A stretch of 64,000 nucleotides of DNA from Bacteroidetes bacterium MedPE-SWsnd-G1 (GCA_001874265.1 MPDD01000005.1:58072-122071); one strand, 5' to 3'; counted from the stretch's first letter, positions 51,052 through 60,678 are shown. The notes: a model not told the origin generated them from the letters alone. Translations and numbers: made by a program.

Positions 51052-52554
51052 TTATTTCTTTTCAGAGTAAACTAACTCCAATTTCAATCTTTTTTCCGTA
51101 TCATCTGAATTATTTCCATGAACAATAATTCCTTTTGGAGTCCAACTATAATCCTGAACATTGAGGTCTAATAACTCATTTGGAATATCTGAAGCATTCA
51201 TTACCTTAATGGCTAATTGCTTCAATTCAGTTGGGTCGTCTTCCTTTAGAATTCTAGAAACATAATTCGTTATTTTCATTTTATAACGCCACGGATTCCC
51301 ATCTTCATCTCGTTCTAAATAACCTCCAAATGTTTCAGAACCCAAAACGACGTCCGCTATCTGAGTTTCATCTTCATAATTGTATAAGAACAAACGCTCT
51401 GGCAGAATAGATAAATCTGCAGACTCGTCGATATATAAAATTAAATTAGCCTCATTAATCAGCCAATTTTTAGATCTTATATCATCAAGATCTTCATCTA
51501 CAAAAAGATCAACCAAAGCAACAGAGCCTGCCGCTCCATTTAAAAACAAACGGGTATCTCCATCAATTATATTCGGTGCATCTAAGAATGGTTTCGCTTT
51601 AGAATCTGTATAATCTCTAATGTAGGTATTGTTATTTACATTGTTAAAATAGAAATTTGCTGTCTGCTTCGTACGTTCTTCTCCAACAGTGTTCGTGTAA
51701 TAAATAATCATTTTTGAACGCTGAAATTCTAACGCCATAATAGATGTATCATCTGTTGGGTTTATCTTTGAAGCTTGAAGGTATAATCCATTAAAAAACT
51801 CAATAAAAGCCGCTTGGCTTTCAAAAACCTCAGGGTTAGTTAAAAAATTATCTTCAAAAAACTGAGTGTTTAAAGGTAATTTTATTGATGGCGCAGAATT
51901 TGTTTCTTTAATTGTATCAGCATCATGCTCCATTGTATCTTCGTCAATTATTATTTCTTTACGCTGAATAATTGATATCGTATCATTCTTATTTGGCTTA
52001 AATGCACCACTATACAAAGCAGTTGGTTTAAACAAATACGTTTCATCTGAATAATAATCTAATTCTTCACCAGGGTTCTCTGGATCTAAAGTGTTCAAAT
52101 AAGTGTTTAACTCGTAAACACTTAGTGTATACTCTGTAGATTGGTCACCAAAAATAGAGTCCAATTCCCATTTTGGCGAACCGTCTTCATTGTCTTCTGC
52201 GTCTCTAGTTGCTAAATATGGAATGTTTAACACAACAGAATCAATTGCTGGGTCTGTTCCAAAATTTATAGATGATAGAAAAGCAGCTTGCCCAACAATA
52301 GAGGCATCTAACGATCCAAAATCATCATTTTTATAAATTCCTAGTAAATATTGACCTAGTCTATTTGCCTTAACCTCTAAATCATTCTGATTATAAGCTT
52401 TTACATTAGAAGAAAACTCTTGTGTTTCAAATAACCCATTATCTACAATTCCAACTCCTACATCTTCAAGATCTCCTTCACAAGAAACTATTCCGGAAAC
52501 AAATAACAACGCTAACGCTACTAACTTAATAGCCTTTACAATACTTTTAGCCAT
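51052..52554 (-). CDS. DUF4270 family lipoprotein
   Basis: A predicted lipoprotein of 500 residues with a lipobox VSC about 25 residues from the start (FVSGIVSCEGDLEDVG). DUF4270 is a Bacteroidota-specific, mainly beta domain of unknown role, found between glycogen synthase-like and glmS genes in many flavobacteria. A longer frame reaches 52614 but extends into the GT5-like gene; ATG 52554 gives the signal peptide directly and is chosen. It lies 13 bases after the GT5-like gene stop, so they form an operon with glmS. Confidence 0.85.
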   Translation of the reverse strand: MAKSIVKAIKLVALALLFVSGIVSCEGDLEDVGVGIVDNGLFETQEFSSNVKAYNQNDLEVKANRLGQYLLGIYKNDDFGSLDASIVGQAAFLSSINFGTDPAIDSVVLNIPYLATRDAEDNEDGSPKWELDSIFGDQSTEYTLSVYELNTYLNTLDPENPGEELDYYSDETYLFKPTALYSGAFKPNKNDTISIIQRKEIIIDEDTMEHDADTIKETNSAPSIKLPLNTQFFEDNFLTNPEVFESQAAFIEFFNGLYLQASKINPTDDTSIMALEFQRSKMIIYYTNTVGEERTKQTANFYFNNVNNNTYIRDYTDSKAKPFLDAPNIIDGDTRLFLNGAAGSVALVDLFVDEDLDDIRSKNWLINEANLILYIDESADLSILPERLFLYNYEDETQIADVVLGSETFGGYLERDEDGNPWRYKMKITNYVSRILKEDDPTELKQLAIKVMNASDIPNELLDLNVQDYSWTPKGIIVHGNNSDDTEKRLKLELVYSEKK

Positions 52555-52567
52555 AAACAATATTAAT

Positions 52568-53377
52568 TTATTGTAACACTTCTGTTTGATAAAAATCGTA
52601 GTAAGCATCCTCAAAGTGATCTACCGGTTGAAAATCTAATACCGGTTTCTCTAAAGATTTTGCAAACTCCACCAATTCAGGATCTACATCTTCACTTCCA
52701 GTGATGACTGCATCCGAACTTTCGATGGCTATTTTTAGAAGATTAGAAAAGTTTGGAGTATCAATTTCATTTAACTTTTGATCGTCAATATTATCGAACT
52801 GAACTTTCTGCTTCAATTCTTCATTTAACGAACCGTCAAATTTATTATTATAAATAGATGTAACTACTTTACTGTTTTCGAAAAGTGCATCGTCTTTGTA
52901 ATATTCTTTTAAATATAGTGGTAACAAAGAAGCCATCCAACCATGCACATGAATAATATCCGGTGCCCAATTTAGTTTCTTTACAGTTTCCACAACTCCT
53001 TTTGCAAAAAAGATCATTCGTTCATCATTATCGTCAAATAATTCCCCTTTATCATCTGTAAATATAGCTTTACGCTTAAAATACTCATCGTTGTCAATAA
53101 AGTATACTTGCATTCTCTCTTTTGGAATTGACGCAACTTTTATAATTAACGGCATGTCTATATCGTTAATAATTAAGTTCATCCCTGACAAACGAATTAC
53201 CTCATGTAACTGATGTCTTCGCTCATTAATAACACCAAACCTTGGCATAAAAATTCTAGTTTGACCGCCTTTGCCATGCACCATTCTCGCTGACTCAAAA
53301 GACATTCTCGACATTTCGGTTTCCGGTAAATATGGAACCACTTCCGAAGACACGTACAAAACTTTCTTATCCTTCAT
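52568..53377 (-). CDS. Glycogen/starch synthase-like protein, GT5 N-terminal domain only
   Basis: A 269-residue protein resembling the N-terminal Rossmann domain of GT5 glycogen synthases: VLYVSSEVVPYLPETEMSRM at the start, RIFMPRFGVINERR, and PDIIHVHGWMASLLPLYLKEYY around residue 140. The usual KxGG of GlgA (ADP-glucose binding) is replaced by ETEM, and the C-terminal GT-B domain (about 220 residues) is missing. It is therefore unlikely to be a functional synthase on its own. The short form is a conserved type in Flavobacteriia next to panC. Its -7 box is at 53403-53410; panC is divergent. Confidence 0.85.
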   Translation of the reverse strand: MKDKKVLYVSSEVVPYLPETEMSRMSFESARMVHGKGGQTRIFMPRFGVINERRHQLHEVIRLSGMNLIINDIDMPLIIKVASIPKERMQVYFIDNDEYFKRKAIFTDDKGELFDDNDERMIFFAKGVVETVKKLNWAPDIIHVHGWMASLLPLYLKEYYKDDALFENSKVVTSIYNNKFDGSLNEELKQKVQFDNIDDQKLNEIDTPNFSNLLKIAIESSDAVITGSEDVDPELVEFAKSLEKPVLDFQPVDHFEDAYYDFYQTEVLQ

Positions 53378-53402
53378 TCTATTAGTATGAATTAATTTCG
53401 TG

Positions 53403-53410
53403 CAAAAATA
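53403..53410 (-). promoter_or_regulatory. -7 box of GT5/DUF4270/glmS operon
   Basis: TATTTTTG on the minus strand, 25 bases before ATG. Confidence 0.55.
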
Positions 53411-53443
53411 CGAAATTTAATACAGAATTAACGCCCAAAAGAG

Positions 53444-53451
53444 TAAGTTTG
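53444..53451 (+). promoter_or_regulatory. -7 box of panC
   Basis: TAAGTTTG, 31 bases before ATG. Confidence 0.5.
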
Positions 53452-53482
53452 CACCCCATTTAACAGTAATTAACAGATTACT

Positions 53483-54322
53483 ATGTTGGTTTTTGAGACA
53501 ATAAAAAAATTACAACAACATTTATCATCGGCTTCCATCGAGCGAAATATTGGTTTTGTACCTACCATGGGCGCACTTCATGATGGGCACTTGTCACTTA
53601 TTGAAAAAGCCAAAACCGAAAACGAATTGGTTGTGGTGAGTATTTTTGTGAATCCTACACAATTTAACAATGCTGATGATTTAATCAATTATCCGAAAAC
53701 AATAGAAGCAGACTTAAAACATTTAAAAAATATAGATTGTGACGTTGTTTTTACACCCTCTCCAAAAGAGATGTATGGTGATAATTCTGTAGCGGAAAAA
53801 TTTGATTTCGAAGGACTAGAAAACCAGATGGAAGGGGCTTTTAGAACAGGTCATTTTGATGGGGTTGGAACTATTGTAAAACGACTATTCGAAGTAGTAA
53901 AACCAACCAACGCATATTTCGGAGAAAAGGATTTCCAACAATTACAAATTATTCGAAAACTTGTAGAAAAGTTTAACATTCCTGTAAATATTCATGGTTG
54001 CGATATTTTTAGAGAAGATGATGGATTGGCTATGAGTTCTAGAAATGTGCGACTTACAGGATTGGAACGAAAAGAAGCGCCTTTAATTTATAGCGTTTTA
54101 AAAACTGTAAAAGCGAAATTCAACACTACTCAAATCTCAGAAATTAATGATTGGGTTGTCAAGGAATTTGATAAAAGTTCTGTTCTTAATTTAGAGTATT
54201 TTCAAATTGCGAATGAATCCACTTTAATTGAAACTATTCATCGTAATTCGGTCGAAAAATACCGCGCATTTATTGCAATAAATGTAGGGGAAGTTCGACT
54301 GATTGATAATATCGCTTTATAA
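53483..54322 (+). CDS. panC: Pantothenate synthetase
   Basis: ATP-dependent condensation of pantoate and beta-alanine. The 279-residue protein has GFVPTMGALHDGHLSLI with the HIGH-like His, VVSIFVNPTQFN, FFGEKDFQQL (YFGEKDFQQLQI) and the KMSKS-like AMSSRNVRL segment near residue 185. All blocks are at usual positions. panD follows 35 bases later and makes the beta-alanine substrate. Confidence 0.97.
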   Translation: MLVFETIKKLQQHLSSASIERNIGFVPTMGALHDGHLSLIEKAKTENELVVVSIFVNPTQFNNADDLINYPKTIEADLKHLKNIDCDVVFTPSPKEMYGDNSVAEKFDFEGLENQMEGAFRTGHFDGVGTIVKRLFEVVKPTNAYFGEKDFQQLQIIRKLVEKFNIPVNIHGCDIFREDDGLAMSSRNVRLTGLERKEAPLIYSVLKTVKAKFNTTQISEINDWVVKEFDKSSVLNLEYFQIANESTLIETIHRNSVEKYRAFIAINVGEVRLIDNIAL

Positions 54323-54345
54323 AATTTATATTCAATAAAAATAAT

Positions 54346-54353
54346 TAATTTTG
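54346..54353 (+). promoter_or_regulatory. -7 box of panD, leaderless arrangement
   Basis: TAATTTTG, four bases (CCGC), ATG at 54358. No clear -33 box. Confidence 0.55.
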
Positions 54354-54357
54354 CCGC

Positions 54358-54708
54358 ATGCAAGTAACGGTAGTAAAGTCTAAAATACACAGGGTTAAAG
54401 TAACCGGAGCCGATTTAAATTACATTGGTAGCATTACCATTGATCAGGATTTAATGGAGGCTTCAAACATTATTGAAGGAGAAAAGGTTCAGATTGTAAA
54501 TAACAACAATGGTGAGCGTTTAGAAACGTACGTAATTCCTGGTGAAAGAAAGAGTGGAGAAATAACCTTAAACGGGGCAGCAGCAAGAAGAGTTGCTGTT
54601 GGTGATATTCTTATTATAATCGCTTATGGGATTATGAATATTGAAGAGGCAAAAAAGTTTAAACCATCCTTGGTTTTCCCAAATGAGGAAAACAATTTAT
54701 TGCAATAA
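54358..54708 (+). CDS. panD: Aspartate 1-decarboxylase
   Basis: Pyruvoyl-dependent decarboxylase producing beta-alanine for pantothenate. The precursor cleavage site Gly24-Ser25 is visible in YIGSITID, with Lys9 and Tyr22 upstream and [12 protein letters not shown] and IIAYG downstream. 116 residues is standard. Its own -7 box ends four bases before the ATG, so it can be transcribed apart from panC. The following flippase-like gene starts 2 bases after the stop. Confidence 0.97.
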   Translation: MQVTVVKSKIHRVKVTGADLNYIGSITIDQDLMEASNIIEGEKVQIVNNNNGERLETYVIPGERKSGEITLNGAAARRVAVGDILIIIAYGIMNIEEAKKFKPSLVFPNEENNLLQ

Positions 54709-54710
54709 TT

Positions 54711-55667
54711 TTGAATAAAGGAATTAAAAAAATTCTTTTCACGGTACTTCCAATTGCATTGGGAGTGTTTTTGATTTGGTATTTTCTATCAAAACTTACC
54801 GATGCAGATAAAGAAGCTATTTTAAATTCTTTTAAATCGGCAAATTATTGGTGGGTATTTCTTTCTTTATTTCTTGGAATTTTAAGTCATCTTTCACGAG
54901 CCTATAGGTGGAAGTTTATGATTGAGCCATTAGGCTACAAACCTAAATACTCTAATTTAGTTTTTACTGTTTTAATCGCTTATTTGGTTAATTTAACAAT
55001 ACCAAGGGCCGGTGAATTTGCAAGAGCTTCTGCAATTAAAAAATATGAAGGCATTCCTTTTGACAATGCATTGGGAACAATTGTTTCCGAAAGAATTGCT
55101 GATGTATTAATGCTTTTAACCATTGTTGGAATAGCTTTTTTTGTACAAGCTGATTTTTTATTTAACAGTGGCCTTATCAATCCTAAACAGTCGATAATTT
55201 CTTTAACTATAGCAGGTGTAATTGGTCTAATTGCTATTGCTTTAATAAGAAAGTCGGCTCATCCTTTCTCTATTAAGATTAAAACTTTCCTGTTGGGGTT
55301 ATTAGATGGTATCAAGTCGATCTTAAAAATGAAAAATAAATGGGCTTTTATTTTTCACACTATTTTTATTTGGCTCATGTATGTACTTATGTTTTATGTC
55401 GTAACATTTGCCTTGCCAGAAACTTCTAACCTACCATTCGGAGCGATTATTGTTGGTTTTGTCGTTGGAGGATTAAGTATGGCAATAACAAACGGGGGCT
55501 TAGGAGTATATCCTATTTTTGTTGCAAGCGCGTTTATCCTATATGGCGTTGAGGAAAATCCGGCTAAAGCATTTGGTTGGATTATGTGGACAGCACAAAC
55601 CCTGATGGTCCTAGTATTTGGAGGGCTTTCTTTTTTATTACTTCCTTTGATAAACAAAGAGAAATAA
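54711..55667 (+). CDS. Lysylphosphatidylglycerol synthase-TM/YbhN-like membrane protein
   Basis: A 318-residue integral membrane protein with about eight hydrophobic segments, of the UPF0104/flippase-like family (AglD/MprF N-terminal type). Typical parts are LSRAYRWKFMIEPLGYK near residue 63, NLTIPRAGEFARA near 95, ALGTIVSERIADVL near 120 and NGGLGVYPIFVASAF near 262. MprF relatives flip aminoacylated lipids; its own substrate is unknown. It starts at TTG 54711, two bases after the panD stop; I see no suitable ATG, so translation is likely coupled to panD. radA follows 30 bases later. Confidence 0.85.
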   Translation: MNKGIKKILFTVLPIALGVFLIWYFLSKLTDADKEAILNSFKSANYWWVFLSLFLGILSHLSRAYRWKFMIEPLGYKPKYSNLVFTVLIAYLVNLTIPRAGEFARASAIKKYEGIPFDNALGTIVSERIADVLMLLTIVGIAFFVQADFLFNSGLINPKQSIISLTIAGVIGLIAIALIRKSAHPFSIKIKTFLLGLLDGIKSILKMKNKWAFIFHTIFIWLMYVLMFYVVTFALPETSNLPFGAIIVGFVVGGLSMAITNGGLGVYPIFVASAFILYGVEENPAKAFGWIMWTAQTLMVLVFGGLSFLLLPLINKEK

Positions 55668-55697
55668 TTTCTTTTCTTTGTACATCAATCAAATTTA

Positions 55698-57056
55698 ATG
55701 GCTAAAACAAAAACGACTTTTTTTTGTCAAAACTGCGGTTCTCAATATGCAAAATGGCTGGGGCAATGCTCATCTTGTAACGAATGGAATACCATTGTAG
55801 AAGAGGTTATTCAAAAAGAAGAAAAACGAAGTTGGAAACAAAATAACGCTCCAAAAAAGGCAGCGAAAGCGCTTAAAATTGATAGCATTGTTCTAGATGA
55901 AGAGGACAGAATCCATACTCAAAACAACGAATTGAATCGAGTTCTTGGAGGCGGTATCGTTCGTGGATCATTAATTCTACTTGGCGGTGAACCGGGTATA
56001 GGAAAATCCACACTTTCCTTACAAGTTGCTTTAGCAATTCAAAAAAATGTGCTTTATGTTTCAGGCGAAGAAAGTCAGAGTCAAATAAAAATGAGGGCTG
56101 AAAGGCTTAAAAACAACAATTCAAATTGTCATATTTTAACTGAAACAAAGACTCAAAACATTTTTAAAAACCTAGATGAAGTTCAACCTGATTTAGTCGT
56201 AATAGACTCCATTCAAACACTGCATACAGATTCTATTGAGGCTTCTCCAGGAAGTATTTCTCAAATTAGAGAAACGACTGCAGAATTGATAAAATTTGCA
56301 AAGGAAACCTCAACCCCCATTTTATTAATTGGTCATATAAACAAAGAGGGGCATATTGCTGGGCCAAAGATTTTGGAACATATGGTCGATGTTGTGCTTC
56401 AGTTTGAAGGCGACCGAAATCATACCTACAGAATTTTAAGAGCTCAAAAGAACCGTTTTGGTTCTACAGCAGAATTAGGAATTTACGAAATGCAAAGCAC
56501 TGGATTACGAGAAGTAGACAATCCTTCAGAAATATTAATTTCTCAAAAAGATGAATCTCTTAGTGGTACCGCAATTTCCGCTACTTTAGAAGGAATGCGC
56601 CCATTAATGATTGAAGTACAAGCGCTAGTTAGTACAGCGGTTTATGGCACACCTCAACGTTCGGCTACTGGTTATGATCTTAAACGTTTAAATATGTTAC
56701 TGGCCGTTTTAGAGAAACGTGCTGGCTTTAGATTGGGCGCCAAGGATGTGTTCTTAAATATAACGGGAGGTATAAAAGTAGACGATCCTGCTATTGATTT
56801 AGCAGTTGTTTCTGCAATTCTATCATCAAACGAAGATGACGCCATTCCGCAAATATTTTGCTTTGCTGCAGAAATAGGGTTAGCTGGGGAAATAAGACCG
56901 ATTAACAGAGTAGAACAACGTATATTAGAGGCTGAAAAATTAGGCTTTGAAAAAATATTTATCTCTAAGTATAACAAATTAAGCAAACCATTTAACGGAA
57001 TAGAAATAGTCTTAATTTCTAGAATTGAAGAGTTGTACGATAACTTATTCGCATAA
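55698..57056 (+). CDS. radA: DNA repair protein RadA
   Basis: RecA-like ATPase that helps branch migration in recombination. The 452-residue protein has the N-terminal zinc finger (CQNCGSQYAKWLGQCSSCNEW), Walker A GGEPGIGKST near residue 96, Walker B LVVIDSIQ, the RadA-specific KNRFGS near residue 255 and a C-terminal Lon-protease-like domain (from about 290, ISGTAISATLEG onward). Complete and of standard length. A bidirectional terminator separates it from hemD. Confidence 0.97.
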   Translation: MAKTKTTFFCQNCGSQYAKWLGQCSSCNEWNTIVEEVIQKEEKRSWKQNNAPKKAAKALKIDSIVLDEEDRIHTQNNELNRVLGGGIVRGSLILLGGEPGIGKSTLSLQVALAIQKNVLYVSGEESQSQIKMRAERLKNNNSNCHILTETKTQNIFKNLDEVQPDLVVIDSIQTLHTDSIEASPGSISQIRETTAELIKFAKETSTPILLIGHINKEGHIAGPKILEHMVDVVLQFEGDRNHTYRILRAQKNRFGSTAELGIYEMQSTGLREVDNPSEILISQKDESLSGTAISATLEGMRPLMIEVQALVSTAVYGTPQRSATGYDLKRLNMLLAVLEKRAGFRLGAKDVFLNITGGIKVDDPAIDLAVVSAILSSNEDDAIPQIFCFAAEIGLAGEIRPINRVEQRILEAEKLGFEKIFISKYNKLSKPFNGIEIVLISRIEELYDNLFA

Positions 57057-57057
57057 A

Positions 57058-57087
57058 AAAAGGCCGTCTAAATATAGACGGCCTTTT
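57058..57087. terminator. Bidirectional terminator of radA and hemD
   Basis: Stem AAAAGGCCGTCTA/TAGACGGCCTTTT with an AATA loop (57058-57087). Confidence 0.9.
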
Positions 57088-57107
57088 GTGAAACAATTGA
57101 ATTGTTC

Positions 57108-57854
57108 TTATTTTTTATTTACATCAACAATATACTTTTCTAAAGCCATAGTCATTGATGGTGTTTCTGGAGTTGGAACTTTTATGTTACAGTCCAAACC
57201 TGCTTTTTCAGCGGCTCTTACTGTTGAGTTTCCAAATACAGCAATACGTGTTTTGTTCTGTTTAAATTCAGGGAAATTCTTAAATAAAGAATCAATTCCT
57301 GATGGACTAAAGAAAACCAAAACATCATAGAATACATTCTCTAAATCAGATAAATCACTTACCACAGTTTTATAAAACACCGCTTTTGACCACTCAATAT
57401 TTAAGGCGTCTAATTCAGATGGAATTAATGGCTTTAATTTATCAGAGCATGGTAGTAAGAATTTCTCTTCTTTATGTTTCTTAATTAACTTCACCAATTC
57501 AGGGAACGTCTTTTTACCCACATAAATTTTACGTTTCCTATAAACCACATACTTCTGAAGATAATATGCAATTGCTTCAGACTCGCAAAAATACTTTAAA
57601 GTATCCGGCACTTTATAACGCATATCTTCAGCAATTCTAAAGAAATGGTCTACGGCATTCCTACTAGTAAAAATAATCGCTGTAAATTGACCTAAGTCTA
57701 TCTTTTGCTGTCTAACTTCTTTGGCAGAGGCTCCTTCTACGTGAATAAAGGATCTAAAATCAATTTTTACCTTTTGCTTGTCAGCCAACTCGAAGTATGG
57801 GGAGTTCTCTGATTTAGGGGCTGGTTGGGAAACCAGAATTGTTTTCACTTTCAT
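57108..57854 (-). CDS. hemD: Uroporphyrinogen-III synthase
   Basis: Cyclises hydroxymethylbilane to uroporphyrinogen III in haem/sirohaem synthesis. The 248-residue sequence is weakly conserved, as usual, but shows the FTSRNAVDHFF block near residue 62, LLPCSDKLKPLIPSEL near 133 (the usual R/D position), YKTVVSDL and FFSPSGIDSLFKNFPE near 185, and IAVFGNSTVRAAEKAGL near 208. These mark a bilobed HemD. It comes 11 bases after the DUF4271 gene, in the same operon. Confidence 0.92.
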   Translation of the reverse strand: MKVKTILVSQPAPKSENSPYFELADKQKVKIDFRSFIHVEGASAKEVRQQKIDLGQFTAIIFTSRNAVDHFFRIAEDMRYKVPDTLKYFCESEAIAYYLQKYVVYRKRKIYVGKKTFPELVKLIKKHKEEKFLLPCSDKLKPLIPSELDALNIEWSKAVFYKTVVSDLSDLENVFYDVLVFFSPSGIDSLFKNFPEFKQNKTRIAVFGNSTVRAAEKAGLDCNIKVPTPETPSMTMALEKYIVDVNKK

Positions 57855-57865
57855 AAAATATCGTA

Positions 57866-58528
57866 TTAATTGATTATTTTGAAAATTAACAACAAGGGTG
57901 CTATTTCAAGGGCACAAAGATACAATATAAAATAAAACAAACCGCCTAATACCGCACTTTTATTAAATTTCATCGTAAATACATATCTCATAATCAATAA
58001 TATGCTTAAAACAACTATCAATAATCGAAATGCTAATAATCCATAACTATTTACATAATATGCAAAAATCAAAAAGGGAAGAATAAGAATGGAAACAGAG
58101 AATAAATAAGATATTTTAACAAATGCCAATTTTTCCTGCGCTTTTTTTAATTGAAACACTTGCCCTAAAAACATGCCTATTAAATGCCTAATTAAAAAAT
58201 AACAAATTAATACTCCTATTATTTTTAGAAATAAAAATGGAATAGAAGCTATTCTATTATCAACATCTAAATAATGAGCTGTTAAATAAATTAACAATGA
58301 CAGTACTAAAATTTGAACCGAAAATAATATGACATAGAACAAATTGTAGAAATCTCCTTGCTCATTGCGGTAATTAATTAAATAGCGCTTATTAAACAGC
58401 ACAAATGTCAATTCTAGCAGTCGTTCTTTGTATATGTATTTTGCAACTACCAATAGCAGAAATATTAGCAAAAAGGCTGCAGTAATCCAATCGCCTTTTA
58501 TAGGTAGTAGAAGAGAAATTTGATTCAT
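57866..58528 (-). CDS. DUF4271 family integral membrane protein
   Basis: A 220-residue protein with about seven hydrophobic segments, of the Bacteroidota-specific DUF4271 family; function unknown. The ATG at 58528 (MNQISLLLP) is preferred over the ATG at 58561, because the longer form adds a non-conserved stretch before the first segment. Its placement before hemD is common in Flavobacteriia and may suggest a link to haem or cytochromes, which is speculation. It is divergent from the Dpm1-like gene. Confidence 0.85.
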   Translation of the reverse strand: MNQISLLLPIKGDWITAAFLLIFLLLVVAKYIYKERLLELTFVLFNKRYLINYRNEQGDFYNLFYVILFSVQILVLSLLIYLTAHYLDVDNRIASIPFLFLKIIGVLICYFLIRHLIGMFLGQVFQLKKAQEKLAFVKISYLFSVSILILPFLIFAYYVNSYGLLAFRLLIVVLSILLIMRYVFTMKFNKSAVLGGLFYFILYLCALEIAPLLLIFKIIN

Positions 58529-58582
58529 TAAGTAAGTAGCGTTTACCGTAAAAGTTAACACAAATTTAGTAATAAAAAACAG

Positions 58583-58590
58583 TATCTTTG
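58583..58590 (+). promoter_or_regulatory. -7 box of Dpm1-like/pyrC/DUF4296 operon
   Basis: TATCTTTG, 17 bases before ATG. Confidence 0.55.
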
Positions 58591-58607
58591 TGCTTCAATA
58601 AAAATAT

Positions 58608-59357
58608 ATGTCCGACGTTTTAGTCATTATTCCTACTTACAACGAACGAGAAAATATTGAACTTATTATTCGTGCTGTTTTTTCTCAAAAAAAGGCGTTT
58701 GATATTTTAATTGTAGACGATAATTCTCCTGATAAGACTGCAGAGATTGTTGCTGATTTAATAGGCGAATTTCCAGAACGATTATTTTTAGAAGTTCGAA
58801 ATGAAAAAAAGGGTCTTGGTACTGCCTATATCCATGGATTTAAATGGGCATTAAAAAAAGGCTATGAGTACATTATTGAAATGGATGCCGATTTTTCTCA
58901 CAATCCAGATGATTTGATACGATTGTACGCTGAATGCGCAACCAATAATGCTGATGTCGCTGTGGGTTCTCGCTATTTAAAAGGTCAGATTAACGTTGTT
59001 AACTGGGATATTAAACGCATTTTGTTGTCCTATTTTGCTTCGCAATATGTGCGAATTGTAACTAGTATTCCTGTAAAAGATACAACAGCCGGTTTTGTTT
59101 GTTATAGGAAAGAGGTTTTGGAAACAATTGACTTAGATAGCATTCAATTTGTGGGTTATGCGTTTCAAATTGAATTAAAATTTAAAGCGTGGAAGCGCGG
59201 ATTCAATATAAAAGAAGTCTCCATTATTTTTACTGACAGAATTAGAGGGAAATCAAAAATGAATGGCTCCATTATTTCGGAGGCAATTTTTGGAGTATTA
59301 AAAATGAGGTTAAACGGACTACCAAATACAAAAGAAAATGCAAAAAGTACTGATTAA
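58608..59357 (+). CDS. Polyprenol monophosphomannose synthase-like GT2
   Basis: A 249-residue GT2 glycosyltransferase resembling Dpm1, which transfers a sugar from an NDP donor to polyprenyl phosphate. Visible motifs: IIPTYNERENIELI, VDDNSPDKTAEIV, EMDADFSHNPDDL (metal-binding DAD) near residue 92, and GSRYLKGG-type VGSRYLKGQ. No C-terminal membrane segments are present, as in the short form. The sugar is inferred. The start of the following pyrC gene overlaps its end by 20 bases. Confidence 0.93.
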   Translation: MSDVLVIIPTYNERENIELIIRAVFSQKKAFDILIVDDNSPDKTAEIVADLIGEFPERLFLEVRNEKKGLGTAYIHGFKWALKKGYEYIIEMDADFSHNPDDLIRLYAECATNNADVAVGSRYLKGQINVVNWDIKRILLSYFASQYVRIVTSIPVKDTTAGFVCYRKEVLETIDLDSIQFVGYAFQIELKFKAWKRGFNIKEVSIIFTDRIRGKSKMNGSIISEAIFGVLKMRLNGLPNTKENAKSTD

Positions 59358-60678
59358 AAATGCGCTGTTGATTAATGAAGGGAAATCCTTTAAAAGCGAT
59401 TTATTGATTGAAGGAGAATATATTTCACAAATAGGTTCTTCAATTAATATTGACGAATCTGAAGTTAATGTAATAGATGCAAATGGGTCTTATTTATTGC
59501 CTGGTGCTATAGATGATCAAGTTCATTTTAGAGAGCCCGGATTAACACACAAGGCAAACATAGGTACAGAGAGTAGAGCGGCTGTTGCAGGTGGAATCAC
59601 TTCCTTCATTGAAATGCCTAATACAGTGCCACAAGCAACCACTCAAGAATTGTTAGAGGATAAATTTAAAACTGCATCCGAGTCTTCTTATGTTAATTAT
59701 TCTTTTATGTTTGGTGGTACAAATGACAATTTGGAAGAGTTGTTAAAAACCAACCCAAGAGATGTTGCCGGAATCAAATTATTCTTAGGTTCTTCAACGG
59801 GAAATATGTTAGTAGACAACGAAGAAGTTTTAGAGAAGATTTTCTCATCTACAGATCTGATTATTTCTGTGCACTGTGAAGATGAAGGGACAATTAAAAA
59901 GAATTTCAAAGAGCAATTTGATAAATATGGTGATGACATTCCTATTAAATTGCATCCAAAAATCCGAAGTGAAGAAGCTTGTTATCTTTCATCATCAAAA
60001 GCCATTGCACTAGCTAAAAAAACCGGAGCAAGACTACATATTTTCCACTTATCAACGGCAAAAGAAACAGAATTGTTCCGAAATGATATTCCGCTAGAAG
60101 AGAAAAAAATTACCGCCGAAGTATGTGTACATCATTTATGGTTCGAAGAAAATGATTACGATACAAAAGGAACTTTTATAAAATGGAATCCTGCTGTTAA
60201 AACAGCGAACGACAGGGCTGGACTGTGGAAGGCTTTGTTAGACGATAGAATTGACGTAATTGCAACCGACCATGCACCTCATACTATTGAAGAGAAAGAA
60301 AACCCATATACCAAAGCACCTAGCGGCGGACCATTAGTTCAACATGCCATGGTTGCCCTATTAAACAAAGTGAGTGAAGGAGTTATATCTATCGAAAAAT
60401 TGGTGCAAAAAATGTGTCATAACCCAGCGATTCTTTTTCAGGTAGAAAAACGAGGCTATTTAAGAGAAGGTTATTATGCTGATTTAGTTCTAGTAAATCC
60501 AAATGATCCTTGGACGGTAGAAAAATCGAACGTGTTGTATAAATGTGGATGGTCACCTTTTGAAGGAACTACCTTTAATTCGAAAATTACACATACTTTT
60601 GTCAATGGTAATTTAATTTATAACAAAGGTCAGTTTAACGATACCATTAAAGGAAAACGCCTTTTATTTAATAGATAA
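59338..60678 (+). CDS. pyrC: Dihydroorotase
   Basis: Zinc amidohydrolase forming dihydroorotate in pyrimidine synthesis. The 446-residue protein belongs to the class I (multifunctional complex type) group. It has PGAIDDQVHFREPGLTHKAN; the first metal motif is DxxVHFRE, with Gln for the first His of the usual HxH (DQVHF). The rest of the site is present: His in VHCEDEG, LHIFHLSTA and the Asp of ATDHAPH. The carbamylated Lys may be the K in EPGLTHK. It overlaps the Dpm1-like gene and its stop overlaps the DUF4296 start (TAATG), so the three are translated as one operon. Confidence 0.92.
   Translation: MQKVLIKNALLINEGKSFKSDLLIEGEYISQIGSSINIDESEVNVIDANGSYLLPGAIDDQVHFREPGLTHKANIGTESRAAVAGGITSFIEMPNTVPQATTQELLEDKFKTASESSYVNYSFMFGGTNDNLEELLKTNPRDVAGIKLFLGSSTGNMLVDNEEVLEKIFSSTDLIISVHCEDEGTIKKNFKEQFDKYGDDIPIKLHPKIRSEEACYLSSSKAIALAKKTGARLHIFHLSTAKETELFRNDIPLEEKKITAEVCVHHLWFEENDYDTKGTFIKWNPAVKTANDRAGLWKALLDDRIDVIATDHAPHTIEEKENPYTKAPSGGPLVQHAMVALLNKVSEGVISIEKLVQKMCHNPAILFQVEKRGYLREGYYADLVLVNPNDPWTVEKSNVLYKCGWSPFEGTTFNSKITHTFVNGNLIYNKGQFNDTIKGKRLLFNR

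Noticed and set aside
52555..52614. Longer DUF4270 frame
   Set aside because: Overlaps the end of the GT5-like gene; lipoprotein signal begins at 52554.
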